NCBI GenBank assembly: GCA_018269055.1
Contig: JAFDVI010000020.1
Coordinates: 186,001 to 250,000, forward strand
Length of the DNA: 64,000 nt
Direction: 5' to 3'
DNA from: Acidobacteriota bacterium
GTDB lineage: Bacteria > Acidobacteriota > Blastocatellia > RBC074
The notes beneath the pieces were generated by a model. That model saw only the letters and a list, made by a program, of their open reading frames with translations. It did not search any database and was not told where the DNA came from. Shown here piece after piece: positions 61,591-64,000 of the stretch (positions are counted from its first letter, which is position 1; each line of letters begins with the position of its first letter). The translations under genes were made by a program, and so were the position numbers.

Positions 61591-63174
61591 GCGACGGATT
61601 GCGAGAGCAAGTAAAGCGGCTTGCAGAGGACCGAGAATCGCTTCTAACGTGACGAGTGTTTGTCCAGTGCTAGTAACAGGGCGCGGCTCTGGTTTCTGCA
61701 AACTCATCACTCCAAGGCTGTAGGTCAAGGCTTTCGTGAGGGGCAAAGGGCGTCGAACTTCATCGCTCACCACGGTGACCATAGGCATACTTGGGGTTGG
61801 TTTGCGCTCGAAACCTGTAACGCAGTAAGCACCAGCAAACAATATCCAGAGGACAAACAACACCATAACTGCGCGTGTTATTCGTTCACCATAACCACTC
61901 GCAAGCCAGTAAAGCCAATGCAAAGTTTGTAGCCTAAACCAATAAATTTTCAGAAAACTCCATGCCCTTTCACGCGTTCTACTGAGCCTACCTAAGCTAT
62001 TCTCGCGTACAAGTGATCTAGCTATTCTTACTGCGCTTCTCTTGAATACACTCCACTGCTTCGCCAACACCTTCTCACCACGTAGCGATTCTAACCGCTG
62101 CATATCCATCGCCCAGTAACGAAACTCAGATGCCTCCCTATACCGGTGATTCTCTTCAGCGTTAATAGCTAATTGGCGGTAGGCAATAGATAGCAGATAG
62201 TATGACGAAGTCCCCACGTGGTGACGCAAACCGGCGATTTCTCGCTTGCGACCTTTGGTCCAACGTACATTGACGAACTCAAATTTACGGGCATCCACAT
62301 TGATGAACCAATGGGGCCGTAGCTTGAGTGAATGAAAGGAGGCGCGCTCCGGCTTCTCAATTCTGGCATGTTGCAAGTTCAAGTATGAGCAATCGCCAAA
62401 AACAGGTTGATCCTTATTCCCGGCAAATCTCACGTAAGAGGCAAAGGTACTGTGGTTAAAGTCAGCGTCTGCGGTAAAAATGGCAGAAGCAAAGTCGGCA
62501 TCTGCGCTGAAAGTGGCGTTGCTAAAGTCTGCACGGGCATTAAAAGTTGTTTCTTGAAATTTTGTGGTAGCACCGAAATTGGCAGAATAAAAGAATGCAT
62601 CATCCTCAAACTTGGCAAAGGAAAAGATAGCATTCGAGCTAAATTTGGCAGCACCGAAGACTGACCTCTTGAATTTAGCGCTGCTGAAGTCTGCAATCGC
62701 GCTGTATTGGGTTTTCGCGAAATCAGCATCTATACTAAAGTTGGTAAACCTAAAGTCGGCATCTGCCCTAAAGGTTGCGTTATTGAAGCTGACATCCGCA
62801 GTTCCAAAGCGTGTGTCCGCAGTAAAGACGGCTTTGAAAAAGTTGGCAACGCCGCTGAAGATGGCACAGCTAAAGTCAGCAGGCGCGTTGAATTGAACCC
62901 TGGAGAAGCTGGCTCCTTCAGGAAACCATACGCCACGAAAGTCGAAGTCTTTTGCCTCGAGCTTCTTTTGCAGAACAGAATTGAAAGCTGTGGTTTTGTC
63001 TTGATTGGGATAATGCAGTACGCAGTAACTGCGGCCTTCATGCTCACGGAAAAACCCTTCCCTCGCGCAAGCTGAACGCATCCATTCTTCACAGGCGCAA
63101 ACGAATTCACGTTCGGATTGCGTGTCTAACGCAAACTCCACAGACACGGCTGAACTGTCCGTTTGGTTGGTCAT
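61576..63174 (-). CDS. Pentapeptide-repeat membrane protein with ion-channel-like C terminus
   Basis: The 532-residue protein has a short Cys/His region (CACEEWMRSACAREGFF, then SYCVLHYP), a long run of A(D/N)F pentapeptide-like repeats (about residues 75-280: ADFSCAIF, ADFRFTNF, ADFSNATF), a linker and two hydrophobic helices (about 437-455 and 505-522). The stretch LTYSLGVMSLQKPEP stands where a pore helix would be, but no TVGYG filter is seen. Pentapeptide repeats fold as a right-handed beta-helix. Together they suggest a membrane sensor or effector of unknown function. It follows a small HTH gene by four bases. Confidence 0.75.
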   Translation of the reverse strand: MTNQTDSSAVSVEFALDTQSEREFVCACEEWMRSACAREGFFREHEGRSYCVLHYPNQDKTTAFNSVLQKKLEAKDFDFRGVWFPEGASFSRVQFNAPADFSCAIFSGVANFFKAVFTADTRFGTADVSFNNATFRADADFRFTNFSIDADFAKTQYSAIADFSSAKFKRSVFGAAKFSSNAIFSFAKFEDDAFFYSANFGATTKFQETTFNARADFSNATFSADADFASAIFTADADFNHSTFASYVRFAGNKDQPVFGDCSYLNLQHARIEKPERASFHSLKLRPHWFINVDARKFEFVNVRWTKGRKREIAGLRHHVGTSSYYLLSIAYRQLAINAEENHRYREASEFRYWAMDMQRLESLRGEKVLAKQWSVFKRSAVRIARSLVRENSLGRLSRTRERAWSFLKIYWFRLQTLHWLYWLASGYGERITRAVMVLFVLWILFAGAYCVTGFERKPTPSMPMVTVVSDEVRRPLPLTKALTYSLGVMSLQKPEPRPVTSTGQTLVTLEAILGPLQAALLALAIRRKFMR

Positions 63175-63178
63175 GATT

Positions 63179-63400
63179 TCAGCGATTGATGCGCGTCACG
63201 ACTTTGTTCCCTGCGCCGCGTTTGATCGTGCGTTTGACGAATTGCTCAACCAGTGGGCGCAGCAACCATTTTGCGCCATCCTGTTCGATGGAACGAAGTG
63301 AGCCATTCGCCACGGCCAGTTCCAGCATCGTCACCGGAACATCGAATTCGCGCGCGGCGGCGTTGTAGCTCATCAAATCTTTGCTGTCATAAACACTCAT
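63179..63400 (-). CDS. Small helix-turn-helix-like protein (73 aa)
   Basis: The 73-residue protein contains SYNAAAREFDVPVTMLELAV followed by NGSLRSIEQDGAKWLLRPLV and a basic tail (KRTIKRGAGNK). This resembles excisionase/MerR-type winged helix-turn-helix domains that read a site or regulate their own operon. AGGAG lies about nine bases before ATG 63400. The stop is five bases before the pentapeptide-repeat gene, so it is probably the regulator of that gene. The longer open frame to 63481 has no supporting features. Confidence 0.6.
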   Translation of the reverse strand: MSVYDSKDLMSYNAAAREFDVPVTMLELAVANGSLRSIEQDGAKWLLRPLVEQFVKRTIKRGAGNKVVTRINR

Positions 63401-63587
63401 GCGTAGTTTCTCCTGAAATTCGGGCTTGAAAAATTGATGCGGAAGAAGCGTGATGATAGGGATGGGGTTGGAACGTGTCAAAGCTGTCCTGGCAAAATCG
63501 TAGAGCTTGAAATTCTCCGCCTCGCCCCACTACAATCCGGCTCGCTTATCCGATCTCACCAACGTTTTAACGGAGAGAATTTATACG

Positions 63588-64000
63588 ATGGACTGTCAGC
63601 AATTTGAAGATTCAATCAGCGATTATCTGGATTGTGGTTTGGCGCGGCCGGTGCGGCGCAGCTTTTGCGAACATCTGTTGGCTTGCCGCCCTTGCCATCA
63701 AACATTTAATGACGTGCGCACGGTACTGGATGCCTGTTATGTGATCCGCGAATCGAATATCGGCTCCGCCGATGCCGCTTCGGGAATCGAGCAGCGCATC
63801 ATCAGCGCCATTACCGTGGGCGAAATGCTCAGTTGCCGGACGCTGGACGCGCTGATTCTGGAATACTTCGAAGGCAACATTGAAAGCTCTTACGAAACCA
63901 TCTTCAACGAACATTTTGCCGTTTGCGACGATTGCCGCCGATTGGTCGAAGGCGTGCGCGAATCCCTGGAAGAACCCGAAGCGGTCGAGGTTCCTGTGAA
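63588..64000 (+). CDS. Double zinc-finger, anti-sigma-like protein (partial, runs off the window)
   Basis: The gene starts at ATG 63588 (CGGAGAG about ten bases upstream) and remains open for 137 codons to the end of the window. Two HxxxCxxC zinc fingers are visible: CEHLLACRPCHQTF (about residues 26-39) and NEHFAVCDDCRRLV (about 107-120). Each is preceded by a helical stretch of the anti-sigma (zf-HC2) type, so the fold is duplicated. Such proteins bind ECF sigma factors or act as cytosolic sensors. No sigma gene is within the window. The C terminus is unseen. Confidence 0.75.
   Translation, partial: MDCQQFEDSISDYLDCGLARPVRRSFCEHLLACRPCHQTFNDVRTVLDACYVIRESNIGSADAASGIEQRIISAITVGEMLSCRTLDALILEYFEGNIESSYETIFNEHFAVCDDCRRLVEGVRESLEEPEAVEVPV

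Noticed and set aside
61576-63174. Potassium channel assignment for the pentapeptide protein
   Set aside because: Two helices and a pore-like stretch are seen but no TVGYG or similar selectivity filter.
1-64000. CRISPR arrays, tRNA or rRNA genes, intact insertion sequences, replication origins
   Set aside because: I looked for regularly spaced repeats, CCA-ended cloverleaf sequences, rRNA-like blocks and DnaA-box clusters and saw none that I could support by eye.

Overview
The window looks like a piece of chromosome from a Gram-negative, diderm bacterium. The best guess is an Acidobacteriota member, probably class Blastocatellia. The reasons are a BamA/Skp/LpxD/FabZ/LpxA outer-membrane block, TonB-dependent receptors with N-terminal carboxypeptidase-regulatory-like domains, a winged-helix/TolB-propeller fusion, a PadR regulator next to a permease-prefix protein, and many short palindromic intergenic elements of several families. 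This assignment rests on gene content and style only; no 16S or other rRNA, tRNA, CRISPR array or intact transposon was recognised.

Layout. 1-5.0 kb: an exported DUF3352-like protein, a LolD-type ABC ATPase and a ClpC-type AAA+ unfoldase. 5.4-12.2 kb: envelope operon bamA, two skp-like chaperones, lpxD, fabZ, lpxA. 12.3-15.0 kb (minus): an XPB-type helicase followed by a Bax1-type (DUF790) nuclease. 15.1-18.8 kb (minus): esterase, PBP4-type D-Ala-D-Ala carboxypeptidase and metallophosphoesterase. 18.9-23.8 kb (minus): PadR, permease-prefix protein, NikR, TonB receptor and O-methyltransferase, probably a nickel-linked unit. 24.0-28.7 kb: a secreted protein of an unrecognised family, an SDR enzyme, an ECF sigma/cupin anti-sigma pair, a TrmH-type RNA methyltransferase and a previously unmarked IS66 transposase relic. 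28.7-34.8 kb (minus): proline dehydrogenase, DUF1015, SerA, SerC and an aminotransferase, an amino-acid metabolism run with serine synthesis at its centre. 35.0-37.2 kb: CcsA/HemX-like protein and HemA. 37.2-43.8 kb: a second secreted protein of the same unrecognised family, a response regulator, AtpZ, a small beta-barrel and the winged-helix/TolB fusion. 43.8-50.6 kb: a very large GH35-like protein, a DegP protease under an apparent sigma-54 promoter, a DUF421 protein and a BON protein. 51.1-57.4 kb: a three-module polysaccharide protein (GH18-like + deacetylase + GT2) and a second TonB receptor. 57.4-64 kb: DUF2227 protein, GT4 glycosyltransferase, aldehyde dehydrogenase, a small-gene cluster with a pentapeptide-repeat membrane protein and an ATPase relic, and the start of a double zinc-finger anti-sigma-like gene.

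The most unusual layer is the intergenic DNA. At least ten palindromic or heptamer-repeat elements sit directly against start or stop codons. One is translated in frame just behind the signal peptide of the carboxypeptidase, and a G-rich tandem repeat lies inside the GH35-like gene. Other points for a second look are the NikR-adjacent operator-like DNA, the XPB-Bax1 pair, the serA-serC-DUF1015 cluster without serB, the paired secreted proteins, and the pentapeptide channel-like cluster with its decayed ATPase neighbour.
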